Source: Planctomycetota bacterium (lineage in GTDB: Bacteria; Planctomycetota; Planctomycetia; Pirellulales; UBA1268). From it: DNA of 11,466 nt. Where the stretch lies: assembly GCA_003669255.1 (NCBI GenBank), contig QWPO01000152.1:1-11466 (forward strand), in the 5' to 3' direction. Shown one piece after another: positions 5,305-11,466 of this stretch. The position numbers and the translations under genes are program-made. The stretch's first letter is position 1, and each line of letters starts with the position of its first letter. A model generated the notes under the pieces. That model was not told the origin of the DNA, did no database searches, and saw only the letters and a list, made by a program, of their open reading frames with translations.

Positions 5305-7572
5305 TTACAGCATATCCACGGGATCGACGTCGATGATCCAGGCGACGTTGTCGGGCGTCTTCAGGCCGGCCGTGGCCCGGGCCACGATGGCCCGCAGCGC
5401 GTCGCCGTCGGGGCCGTGCATCTGGAGGTGCCAGCGAAAGCGGTCGCGGAGGCGGGCGATCGGAGCCGGGGCCGGGCCAAGCACGCGGATCCCCGGCATC
5501 CCATCCGCCGCCCGCCGCAGCCGCTCGACAAGGTGCCCCGCCCACTCAGACGCCGCCCGGTCGTCGATACTGCGAACCACCATCCGCACGATGCTGCCGT
5601 AGGGCGGATAGAGGAGGGCCTCGCGGGCGGGCAGTTCGCTGCGGACAAACGCCTCGTAGTCGTGGGTCGCCGCGGCGCGGATCGCAGGATGGTCGGGCGT
5701 GCTCGTCTGCACGACCACGCGGCCGCCGAGCGGCCCGCGGCCACTGCGGCCCGCCACCTGCGTGACGAGTTGGCAGGTCCGCTCCGCGGCGCGGAAGTCG
5801 GCCAGATGCAGCGCCGCGTCGGCGTTGACCACGCCCACGAGCATCACGTTCGGGAAGTCGAGCCCCTTCGCGATCATCTGCGTGCCCACGAGGATGTCGA
5901 TCTGCCGGTTGCGAAAGGCATCGAGCGTCCGCTCGTGGCTGCCGCGGGTCCGCATGGTGTCGGTGTCCATCCGCGCCACGGCCGCGTCGGGGAACGAGGC
6001 CCGCACCTGCTCCTCCAACCGCTGCGTGCCGGTGCCGGAGTGGACGAGGCCGGGCGCGTGGCAGTCGGGACAGTCGGCCGGCAGCCGCGCCACCAGTCCG
6101 CAGCCATGGCAGATGCCGCGGTTGCCCGGCTGGTGGAGCGTGAGGGCGAGGTCGCACTGGTCGCAGCGGGCCGTGTGGCCGCAGGCCCGGCATTGAACGT
6201 GCGTGGCAAAGCCGCGGCGGTTGAGCAGCAGCATCACCTGCCCGCCCGCGTCGAGCGCCCAGCGGATGCCGGCGGCCAGCCGTGGGCTCACCGCGCCGCG
6301 GGACCGGCTGCCCCGTTCGCGGAGATCGACCGTGATCACCGCGGGCAACTGCCCGCCCCCGACGCGATCGGCGAGGCGGCACATCGTCCACTCGCCCGAG
6401 AGACAGCGGGCGAAGGTCTCGAGCGCCGGCGTGGCCGAGCCGAGCACCAGCGGCACTCCCTCGGCCTTCGCGATCCACTCGGCCACGTCGCGGGCGTGGT
6501 AGCGGGGCGCCGTCGCCTGCTTGAACGAGCTCTCGTGTTCCTCGTCGATCACGATCAGGCCAAGCCGCGGAGTGGGAGCGAAGATCGCCGACCGCGCGCC
6601 CACCACCACGTTCACCCGGCCCGAGGCGATCTCCCGCCACTGGGCGTGTCGCTCGGCCGCCGTGAGGTGGCTGTGGAGCACGGCCACCGTGCCAAACCGG
6701 GCACGAAACCGGTCGCAGGTCTGCGGCGTGAGACTGATCTCGGGCACGAGCACGATCGCCTGCCGGCCATACGACACGGTCTCCTCGACGGCCTGCAGGT
6801 AGACCTCCGTCTTGCCGCTGCCCGTGACGCCGAAGAGCACGATCGTCTCGTGCCGCTTGGCGGCCATCGCGTCTTTGATCGAAGCCAGGCTGCTCGCCTG
6901 CGCGGGCGAGAGTTCCGCGGGCCGGTCGTGAATGATCGCCGGCCGCTCCGCCTTGGAACGACCGGGCCTCTCCACGGCGCCCGCCTCGGCGAGGAGGCCG
7001 AGCTTCACCAGCCGCTGCACCACCGCGCGGCTGGCGCCGCTGGCCTCCGCAAGCTGGTCGGCGGTCTTCGGCTCGGTCGCGGCGGCGAGCACCTTCGCCT
7101 GAGCGGGCGTCAGCTTCCGAGGCGGCTCGGCCCCCGTCACCATCAAGAGCGGCGAGAGCCGGACGCGGTTGCGCAGTCGCACCCCGGCCGGCAGCACCGC
7201 CTCGAGCACCTCGCCCCAGCGGGCCATCCAGCGCTCGGCCATCCACTTCGTAAGTTCGATCATCCGCGCGGAGAGCAGCGGCTTGGCGTCTTCCACGGCG
7301 ACGACGCTCTTGAGCGGCGCCTGCGGCAGGTCGCCGTGCCGCACCGCCACGCAGTAGGCGAGCGTCTCGCGGTTGGCCCGGCCGAGGGGCACCCGGACGC
7401 GGCGGCCGGGCTCAACCTCGGCGGCGAGCGACTCCGGCACGAGGTAGTCGAGCGGCTTCTCCACCCCCTCGGGCAACACGACGGTGGCGATCGTGCCGCG
7501 ACGGGCATCGTCCTCGTCCCACTGGGGCCGGCTCTCGAAGAGTTGGCGTTGCGACGTATGCTGCTGCGACAT
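5305..7572 (-). CDS. priA: Primosomal protein N' (replication restart helicase PriA)
   Basis: PriA recognises collapsed forks and D- or R-loops and reloads the replicative helicase away from oriC. The 755-residue product has the N-terminal 3' DNA-end binding domain (~27-130, with VVLPEGVEKPLDY), a winged-helix region (~150-200), Walker A GVTGSGKT (248-255), LVPEISLTPQ (275-284), Walker B DEEH (343-346), GSATP (378-382), and a zinc-binding module with four Cys pairs (461/464, 470/473, 488/491, 501/504). GTQMIAKGLDFP (563-574) and QVAGRSGRG (605-613) follow. All expected motifs are intact. The ATG at 7572 begins MSQQHTSQRQ. The frame extends upstream to 7932, but that part overlaps divergent nadD and is not PriA-like. 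It is first in a likely priA-kinase-rnhA transcript. Confidence 0.97.
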   Translation of the reverse strand: MSQQHTSQRQLFESRPQWDEDDARRGTIATVVLPEGVEKPLDYLVPESLAAEVEPGRRVRVPLGRANRETLAYCVAVRHGDLPQAPLKSVVAVEDAKPLLSARMIELTKWMAERWMARWGEVLEAVLPAGVRLRNRVRLSPLLMVTGAEPPRKLTPAQAKVLAAATEPKTADQLAEASGASRAVVQRLVKLGLLAEAGAVERPGRSKAERPAIIHDRPAELSPAQASSLASIKDAMAAKRHETIVLFGVTGSGKTEVYLQAVEETVSYGRQAIVLVPEISLTPQTCDRFRARFGTVAVLHSHLTAAERHAQWREIASGRVNVVVGARSAIFAPTPRLGLIVIDEEHESSFKQATAPRYHARDVAEWIAKAEGVPLVLGSATPALETFARCLSGEWTMCRLADRVGGGQLPAVITVDLRERGSRSRGAVSPRLAAGIRWALDAGGQVMLLLNRRGFATHVQCRACGHTARCDQCDLALTLHQPGNRGICHGCGLVARLPADCPDCHAPGLVHSGTGTQRLEEQVRASFPDAAVARMDTDTMRTRGSHERTLDAFRNRQIDILVGTQMIAKGLDFPNVMLVGVVNADAALHLADFRAAERTCQLVTQVAGRSGRGPLGGRVVVQTSTPDHPAIRAAATHDYEAFVRSELPAREALLYPPYGSIVRMVVRSIDDRAASEWAGHLVERLRRAADGMPGIRVLGPAPAPIARLRDRFRWHLQMHGPDGDALRAIVARATAGLKTPDNVAWIIDVDPVDML

Positions 7573-7647
7573 GACCCCGAGTAGACCCGCCCGGCGGCCA
7601 CCCGGTCTATCGGCCGGCGTCGGCGAGCGAGACGGACGGAGGCGACG
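7573..7647. promoter_or_regulatory. Divergent priA/nadD intergenic region
   Basis: These 75 bases must hold the 5' signals of both genes. The stretch is very GC-rich, and I see no convincing -10/-35 pair or operator. It contains none of the hairpin repeats found in the other gaps. Confidence 0.4.
7638..7642 (+). promoter_or_regulatory. Ribosome binding site of nadD
   Basis: A consensus GGAGG lies five bases before the ATG at 7648 and fixes the nadD start. It is the strongest Shine-Dalgarno match in the window. Confidence 0.75.
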
Positions 7648-8271
7648 ATGCGGATCGGTGTGTATGGCGGCAGTTTCGACCCGGTGCACCTCGGCCACCT
7701 GATTGCGGCGGAATGCTGCCGCGAGCAGGCCGGCCTCGACCGCGTGCTCTTCGTGCCGGCGGCGGTGCCACCGCACAAGCAGGATCGGCACCTGGCCGAC
7801 GCCGCCGACCGCGTGGCGATGCTCACGCTGGCCATCGGCGGCCACGACGCCTTCGGAGTGTCGACCGTTGAACTCGACCGCGGCGGCGTGAGCTACACGA
7901 TCGACACACTCGGCGACCTTGCCATCCGTCACCCGCAGGACACGCTCGTGCTCTTGCTCGGCCCCGACAGCCTCGCGCAGTTCCCGACCTGGCGGGAGCC
8001 CCGGGCGATCCTCGATGGCTGGGAGGTAGTGGCGGTTGAGCGCGCGGGCCTCGACGACGTGGCCGCGGTCGTTCGCGATCCAGCGCTCGCCGACCTACTC
8101 GGGCCCGATCACGCCGCCCGCGTGATCGAGTCGCGAGTGCGGATGCCGGCGATCGGGATCCGCGCCAGCAGTCTCCGCGCCGCCGTCGCGGACGGTGGGA
8201 GCATCCGCTTCCGCACACCCCGTGCCGTCGAGGCCTACATCGCGGCCCACGGGCTTTACCGCGAACGCTAA
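7648..8271 (+). CDS. nadD: Nicotinate-nucleotide adenylyltransferase NadD
   Basis: NadD transfers AMP from ATP to nicotinate mononucleotide to make deamido-NAD, the penultimate step of NAD synthesis. The 207 residues are normal for the family. Visible motifs are GGSFDPVHLGH (7-17), the nucleotidyltransferase HxGH signature; PPHK (41-44); SYTIDTL (82-88); GPDSLAQFPTW (105-115); and a C-terminal IRASSLR (171-177) in the place of the family ISxTxIR motif, followed by VEAYIAAHGLY. The start has a consensus GGAGG five bases upstream. The gene is divergent from priA and convergent with the small gene at 8393-8668. rsfS, which often follows nadD, is not seen here. A REP-like hairpin starts 28 bases after the stop. 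Confidence 0.96.
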   Translation: MRIGVYGGSFDPVHLGHLIAAECCREQAGLDRVLFVPAAVPPHKQDRHLADAADRVAMLTLAIGGHDAFGVSTVELDRGGVSYTIDTLGDLAIRHPQDTLVLLLGPDSLAQFPTWREPRAILDGWEVVAVERAGLDDVAAVVRDPALADLLGPDHAARVIESRVRMPAIGIRASSLRAAVADGGSIRFRTPRAVEAYIAAHGLYRER

Positions 8272-8299
8272 GGATCTCGCGGTCGTCAGGGCTAGTCAG

Positions 8300-8323
8300 A
8301 CACAGGTTGAAAACCTGTGCTAC
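8300..8323 (-). repeat. REP-like CAGGTT hairpin with GTAG
   Basis: On the minus strand it reads GTAG, then the nine-base arms GCACAGGTT and AACCTGTGT around TTC. It is a near-perfect hairpin shortly after the nadD stop, and 14 bases separate it from a unit B repeat. Confidence 0.85.
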
Positions 8324-8337
8324 TTGCCATGCAATGT

Positions 8338-8392
8338 CCAAGCCCAACGCCGTGAGGCGTGGGGCGAACGGCCACCGGACGCCGCGTCCAGA
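8338..8392 (+). repeat. Composite hairpin repeat, unit B alone
   Basis: The unit begins CCAAGCCCAACGCC with loop GTGA and GGCGTGGG, and the tail GCGAACGGCCACC...TCCAG matches 455-510. Unit A is missing here. The next base begins the stop codon of the following gene (TCA at 8393-8395, minus strand TGA). Confidence 0.82.
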
Positions 8393-8668
8393 TCAGTCGG
8401 CCGCCTCGCCGCGGGCGATTTTCTTGAGCCGCGCCTCGAGCAACCGGCTCTTCGGCTCGGCAGCGATTCCCGGATCGCCACCGATCGCCGCCAGCAGCCG
8501 ATCGAGACGTTCCGCAGCGGTGTGCTCGAGATTCAGGAGCACATGCCGAACGCCACCAACCGTGCACGGCCCTCCTGGCAGGTCGCCGAGGGCCTCCTCG
8601 CGAACGTGATAGCCGAGGTCCTTGGCAAGCTGCCGAGCCTCCTCGAGCAGGCCGAGCGTGTCAGCCAC
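8393..8668 (-). CDS. Small protein of unknown function
   Basis: I do not recognise a named family. The 91-residue product is charged and mostly helical in appearance. It has a LAKDLGYHVREE segment (~14-25), a glycine-rich turn LPGGPCTVGG (~30-39) that may continue into a short strand (VRHVLLNL), and a lysine- and arginine-rich C-terminus. There is no membrane segment or signal peptide. The start is GTG at 8668, four bases after the TAG of the upstream gene (8675-8673), with no strong ribosome site, so coupled translation from a two-gene transcript is likely. Support for a real gene is the coherent composition, the close spacing and the stop codon that falls exactly at the edge of a repeat. 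It is soluble and its function is unknown. Confidence 0.7.
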   Translation of the reverse strand: MADTLGLLEEARQLAKDLGYHVREEALGDLPGGPCTVGGVRHVLLNLEHTAAERLDRLLAAIGGDPGIAAEPKSRLLEARLKKIARGEAAD

Positions 8669-8672
8669 CTTG

Positions 8673-9413
8673 CTATCGACCCCAGGTCGGCAGCCCGCGC
8701 TGCTCGCGACGCTCGTCCATCGCCCGTCGGTATTCCACGTACCGCGCCCGCTGCTCGGGTGTCGTGGAGTCGATCATCGACTTTCGCCAGCGATTGCGGT
8801 CTTCCTCAGAGCCACCCTGCGGTGGGCCGCCCGGTCGACTGCCACCCGCTTGCTGGCCGCCCTGAGCGGCACCGCCTTGCGCCGCACCGCCCTGGCTCGC
8901 TTGCTGACCGCCGCTCTGACCTCCGCCAAACATGCCGGCGACCGCGCGGCCGGCCTCGAAGGCTTTCCGCATCATCTCCTCCTGGTCGATCTGCCGGTCG
9001 AGTTCCGCCTTTCGCTTTTCGGGCGGCGCCGTGAAGTAGGAGTCGATCCGCGCCCGCATCGCCGTGCGGAAAACCGAGCCTCCCTGCCGCTCAACCTGGG
9101 GCCGGAGATGCGGCGGGAGCGCGTCGACTTTTGCGCGAATCGTGTTCATCGCAGTGACGGCCGCCGTCGCCTCGACCACGGTTCGCGGGCCTCCCCCCTC
9201 GGCGAACTGCGCGCGGGCCTCCTCCTGCATCTTCTGGATTTCGGCGACCCGCGGATCGGTGCCGAAGCTGATCCACCCGAGAAACCAGGCGACAAGCACC
9301 GCCAGCACCGCAACTCCGGCCAGAACGGCCAGCCAGAAGCCCCAGGCAGACTTCTCGTCGGATCGCGACGGCGATTGAGCAGCCCTGGAGGAACGAACGG
9401 CTGCGGTACTCAT
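8673..9413 (-). CDS. Membrane-anchored protein of unknown function
   Basis: This 246-residue product has a short cytoplasmic N-terminus rich in Ser and Arg, one strong membrane segment (~24-47), a charged helical region (~53-160), a low-complexity Gly/Gln linker (~164-201, with a repeated GGAAQ unit), and a basic C-terminal tail with TTPEQRARYVEYRRAMDERR (~217-236). No catalytic motif is visible. The tail resembles generic helical segments of planctomycete proteins, but I cannot name a family. The ATG at 9413 was chosen because the frame upstream of it is the translation of a repeat (9475-9525). A GGAG lies nine bases before the ATG on the minus strand. It is probably co-transcribed with the 91-residue gene. 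Confidence 0.78.
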   Translation of the reverse strand: MSTAAVRSSRAAQSPSRSDEKSAWGFWLAVLAGVAVLAVLVAWFLGWISFGTDPRVAEIQKMQEEARAQFAEGGGPRTVVEATAAVTAMNTIRAKVDALPPHLRPQVERQGGSVFRTAMRARIDSYFTAPPEKRKAELDRQIDQEEMMRKAFEAGRAVAGMFGGGQSGGQQASQGGAAQGGAAQGGQQAGGSRPGGPPQGGSEEDRNRWRKSMIDSTTPEQRARYVEYRRAMDERREQRGLPTWGR

Positions 9414-9474
9414 CAGGAGGGTCTCCGGATCATGAAAAGAGAGGCAGGAAGGAAGGAGTTCATACGGCCCTCGT

Positions 9475-9577
9475 CCAAGCCCAACGCCGTAAGGCGTGGG
9501 GCGAACCGCCAACCGACGCCATCTCCAGCAATATTTCCTCCAGCAAGATTCGCCCGCGGCCTCACGGCCGGTCGGCT
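9475..9577 (+). repeat. Composite hairpin repeat, B-linker-A
   Basis: Unit B (from 9476, loop GTAA) is followed by a linker of about 27 bases and unit A (9553-9577, loop TCAC). The order and spacing resemble 455-543, which supports one composite element. It lies between the pseudopilin gene stop (9623) and the start of the membrane-anchored gene (9413), both on the minus strand. Confidence 0.85.
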
Positions 9578-9622
9578 CTCACTCGCGATGCGTTTGCACG
9601 GGACGATCATCTGCGACTCGTG

Positions 9623-10375
9623 TCAGAGGTTGTCGACGTGGCCGTCGAAGTAGAGAAAGTTCCGAGAGCCCTCCGGAGGCGTCCAGTTATCGTACGCGTT
9701 CGCGTCGCTTTCATCTGGCGCGAGCATTGCGGTGTAGCCAGACATGTGGAACGGGCCGAGTTCATAAAGCACCCAGAGCTTCGATGAGGCGAGATTGCTG
9801 CCGGAACGGCTCGAGGTCAGCGCCTCCTCCCGCGTCTTGCCCTTCATGCCGCTGTCGGTTCCGGTCGTGACCAGCACGCGACGGACGGGATACTCGTAGC
9901 TCGTTCCCTCATAGGGCACATCCTTGTACTCCGCGGGCCGCTGGGCCGTGGGGATCTGGGCGAGCTTCTGCTGGATCTGCTGGCTGTACTCCGAGCCAGA
10001 CTCCCGTTCGAAGAAGATGCTGTCGGACGGACAGCGGAAGGCCGCCCGGCTGTTTTCCATGTAGGGACCGAGGGCTGAGACGATGCTTGGCCGAATCGGC
10101 TCCGTCGGCCACCGGAGCAGGATCTCAGAGCTGGGCACTTGTGCCGCCACGGGAAACCGGCCCTTCGTCTTGCGGTCCATGAACATCGTGAGCGCCAGGC
10201 CGACCTGCTTGAGGTTGCTCTTGCACTGCGTGCGACGGGCCGCCTCCCGCACGCTCTGCACGGCGGGGAGGAGCATGCCGAGCATGAGCCCGATGATGGA
10301 GATCACCACCAGCAACTCGATCAGCGTCATACCGGATCGGCGAGACGGGCCGTGGGGGCGTGGTGAGGGTGTCAT
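9623..10375 (-). CDS. DUF1559-like type II pseudopilin-like protein
   Basis: The 250-residue product begins with a 15-residue leader ending RRSG and then MTLIELLVVISIIGLMLGMLLPAVQSVREAARRTQC. This is a type IV prepilin-type signal with Gly at -1 and Glu at +5, and the hydrophobic stretch is the membrane and assembly helix. The AVQSVREAARRTQC transition and the closing NFLYFDGHVDNL match DUF1559 / H-X9-DG proteins, which are abundant in planctomycetes. The motif His ten residues before the DG is a Pro here. The product is likely exported by a type II-like system or held at the membrane; its role is unknown. ATG 10375 has AGGAAGC just upstream, rather close to the start. It is divergent from the kinase at 10619 and looks monocistronic. 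Confidence 0.88.
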   Translation of the reverse strand: MTPSPRPHGPSRRSGMTLIELLVVISIIGLMLGMLLPAVQSVREAARRTQCKSNLKQVGLALTMFMDRKTKGRFPVAAQVPSSEILLRWPTEPIRPSIVSALGPYMENSRAAFRCPSDSIFFERESGSEYSQQIQQKLAQIPTAQRPAEYKDVPYEGTSYEYPVRRVLVTTGTDSGMKGKTREEALTSSRSGSNLASSKLWVLYELGPFHMSGYTAMLAPDESDANAYDNWTPPEGSRNFLYFDGHVDNL

Positions 10376-10451
10376 GCTTCCTGAATCGTGAAGGGCTCGT
10401 CGGGCGGACTACGGAACCTTGAACGGTCGAGAAACCCGAATGGATCACCAA

Positions 10452-10467
10452 CCCTAATTGTATAGGG
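10452..10467. promoter_or_regulatory. Inverted repeat CCCTA-N6-TAGGG, possible operator
   Basis: Five-base arms surround ATTGTA in an otherwise GC-rich divergent gap. The AT-rich core is unlike its surroundings. It could be a regulator site or a -10 region (TACAAT on the minus strand), but no -35 is evident, so this is weak. Confidence 0.3.
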
Positions 10468-10588
10468 CTCTGCGGACGACCGACGATACCAGCCAAGAGG
10501 ACACAAGTCCTTACGGGGTCGAGATTTGGGCAGGGCGAACGGGGAAAAGGCTCCCGGTCGCCCAGAGCCTGCTCGATGCGGGGACCTT

Positions 10589-10603
10589 GCCGGCCGGGCC
10601 GGC
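10589..10603. repeat. GCCGGCC palindrome in kinase leader
   Basis: GCCGGCC-G-GGCCGGC is a 15-base palindrome ending 15 bases before the kinase ATG. It could fold in the mRNA leader and affect translation, but GC-rich palindromes arise by chance at this composition. Confidence 0.35.
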
Positions 10604-10618
10604 GACGCGGGAACAGCG

Positions 10619-11466
10619 ATGACCGAGGGCATCCAGAGCGGAGAGAGCGGCGGCGAGCAGGAGGGGGAACCCTCCTGTCGCGGGCTCATCGTCGTCGCTC
10701 CGGCGGCTCACCGCGAGGCTCCGCCGCCCGCAACTCCCCTGCCCCGCCCCGCTCCGGTTCAGGCCGCCGTCGATGCCGAGGCCGCCCGCCTCCGCCGCGA
10801 CCTCGAAGCGACGCGGGCCCGTCACGCCGCAGAACTCGCCACGCTCCGCGGGCAACTCCTCGACGCCCGCAAACAGGGGAGCCTCGGCGAACTGCTCGGC
10901 ACCACGACCCACGAGTTCAACAACGCCCTCACCACGATCCTCAACTACGCCCGCCTGGGCCTCAGACACCGCGATCAGGCCACCCGCGATAAGGCGTTGG
11001 AGCGAATCCTCTCGGCGGGCACACGGGCGGCGAAGATCACGGCCAGCGTGCTGTCGATGTCGCGAAACCGCTCCGCGCGGTTTGAGCCGATCGACATGAC
11101 CGTGCTCGTCGAGGATGTGCTCGTGCTGCTCGAGCGGGAAATGATGAAATACCGGGTGCAGGTGGAGCGGGAGTTTGCCCCGGTCCCCCGCGTGTCGGCC
11201 AACCCGGGCCAGTTGCAGCAGGTGCTCCTCAACCTGATGGTCAATGCCCGGCAGGCGATGCCGACCGGGGGCCGGCTGATCCTCCGCCTGGCGCACGACG
11301 AGGCGAGCGGGTTTGTCGACGTGATGGTCCGCGACACCGGCAGTGGCATGGCCCCAGACGTGATGCGGCGGATTTTTGAGCCCCACTTCACCACGAAAAC
11401 GGGCCCCGACGAGACCGGCAAGGGGGGCAGCGGCATGGGGCTCGCCTCCTGCCGCGAGATCGTCGA
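10619..11466 (+). CDS. NtrB-like soluble sensor histidine kinase (3' end cut by window)
   Basis: The frame from ATG 10619 stays open to the last base, giving 282 residues of an incomplete protein. It has a disordered Pro/Ala- and Glu-rich N-terminus (~1-48), a coiled coil (~49-88), a HEFNN H box with His98 (TTHEFNNALTT), an N box (NLMVNARQAM, 205-214), G1 box (RDTGSGMAP, 238-246), F box (FEPHFTTK, 253-260) and G2 box (GGSGMGLA, 269-276). The HEFNN form and the N box are typical of NtrB/ZraS-like kinases. No membrane segment and no PAS domain are seen in the visible part. The start has only a weak GGGA upstream; an in-frame TTG at 10526 is a less likely alternative. The partner regulator could lie beyond the right edge. 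Confidence 0.9.
   Translation, partial: MTEGIQSGESGGEQEGEPSCRGLIVVAPAAHREAPPPATPLPRPAPVQAAVDAEAARLRRDLEATRARHAAELATLRGQLLDARKQGSLGELLGTTTHEFNNALTTILNYARLGLRHRDQATRDKALERILSAGTRAAKITASVLSMSRNRSARFEPIDMTVLVEDVLVLLEREMMKYRVQVEREFAPVPRVSANPGQLQQVLLNLMVNARQAMPTGGRLILRLAHDEASGFVDVMVRDTGSGMAPDVMRRIFEPHFTTKTGPDETGKGGSGMGLASCREIV

Larger units (their letters stand above)
10376..10618. promoter_or_regulatory. Divergent intergenic region of pseudopilin and kinase genes
   Basis: These 243 bases hold the 5' signals of two divergent genes. The stretch contains AT-richer bases near 10441-10470 with an inverted repeat (10452-10467) and a GC palindrome just before the kinase (10589-10603). I see no clear -35/-10 pair and no hairpin repeats of the two families. 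Confidence 0.45.

Noticed and set aside
4312..7584. Very long plus-strand open frame opposite the kinase and priA (1090 codons)
   Set aside because: It spans two well-supported genes and their junction, has no recognisable motif and is rich in Arg, His and Gly. It is a shadow of high-GC coding DNA.
7573..7932. N-terminal extension of PriA by 120 residues
   Set aside because: It overlaps divergent nadD, which has a consensus ribosome site, and the extra residues do not resemble PriA.
9414..9512. 33-residue extension of the membrane-anchored protein
   Set aside because: Part of it is the translation of repeat unit B. A GGAG lies nine bases before the inner ATG at 9413.
8195..9653. Plus-strand open frames across the two unknown minus-strand genes
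   Set aside because: They run through repeats and gene boundaries with Arg/Ser/Pro-rich products. The minus-strand frames have a membrane segment, coupling and sensible starts.
10498..10511. Small hairpin AGGAC-ACAA-GTCCT in the divergent gap
   Set aside because: A five-base stem without a T-run or conserved context is expected by chance, so I do not call a terminator or an operator.
10511..11386. Minus-strand open frame opposite the right-edge kinase (291 codons)
   Set aside because: The opposite strand encodes ordered H, N, G1, F and G2 boxes of a histidine kinase. The minus frame has no motif.

Overview
The window looks like a chromosomal segment of a planctomycete, most likely of the Pirellula type. 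This is inferred from the high GC content, a DUF1559-type pseudopilin-like protein, a remnant of the futalosine menaquinone gene mqnE, and intergenic hairpin repeats built on CAGGTT...AACCTG. No ribosomal RNA is present to confirm the taxonomy.

Layout: (1) Positions 1-379 (+) hold a repeat element that runs in frame into the last ~80 codons of mqnE; the rest of the gene is not visible. (2) 380-631 is a convergent gap carrying two repeat families. (3) On the minus strand, read right to left, come priA (7572-5305), a membrane histidine kinase with a haem-c type CxxCH motif (5298-3577), rnhA (3545-3057), a 313-base array of REP-like hairpins, and recG (2743-632). (4) nadD (7648-8271, +) is divergent from priA across 75 bases. 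(5) 8272-8392 is a second convergent repeat-filled gap. (6) Two minus-strand genes of unknown function follow: a membrane-anchored protein (9413-8673) and a 91-residue protein (8668-8393), 4 bases apart. (7) A third repeat island lies at about 9475-9577, followed by a DUF1559-like pseudopilin (10375-9623, -). (8) A soluble NtrB-like histidine kinase starts at 10619 (+) and runs off the right edge.

PriA (replication restart), RNase HI (removes RNA from RNA-DNA hybrids) and RecG (unwinds R-loops and remodels forks) form a plausible R-loop and fork-maintenance cluster. priA, the kinase and rnhA are almost contiguous, so the kinase is probably co-transcribed with them. NadD makes the NAD precursor and is unrelated in function.

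The most unusual material is the repeats. Family 1 is a short hairpin preceded by GTAG, the hallmark of REP elements processed by RAYT (TnpA-REP) transposases. It occurs singly and as a BIME-like tandem array. Family 2 is a composite of two hairpins in inverted orientation, each with a GTRA loop on its own strand. Both families sit at gene 3' ends or between co-directional genes, and I see neither in the two divergent promoter gaps. No transposase that could move them is in the window.
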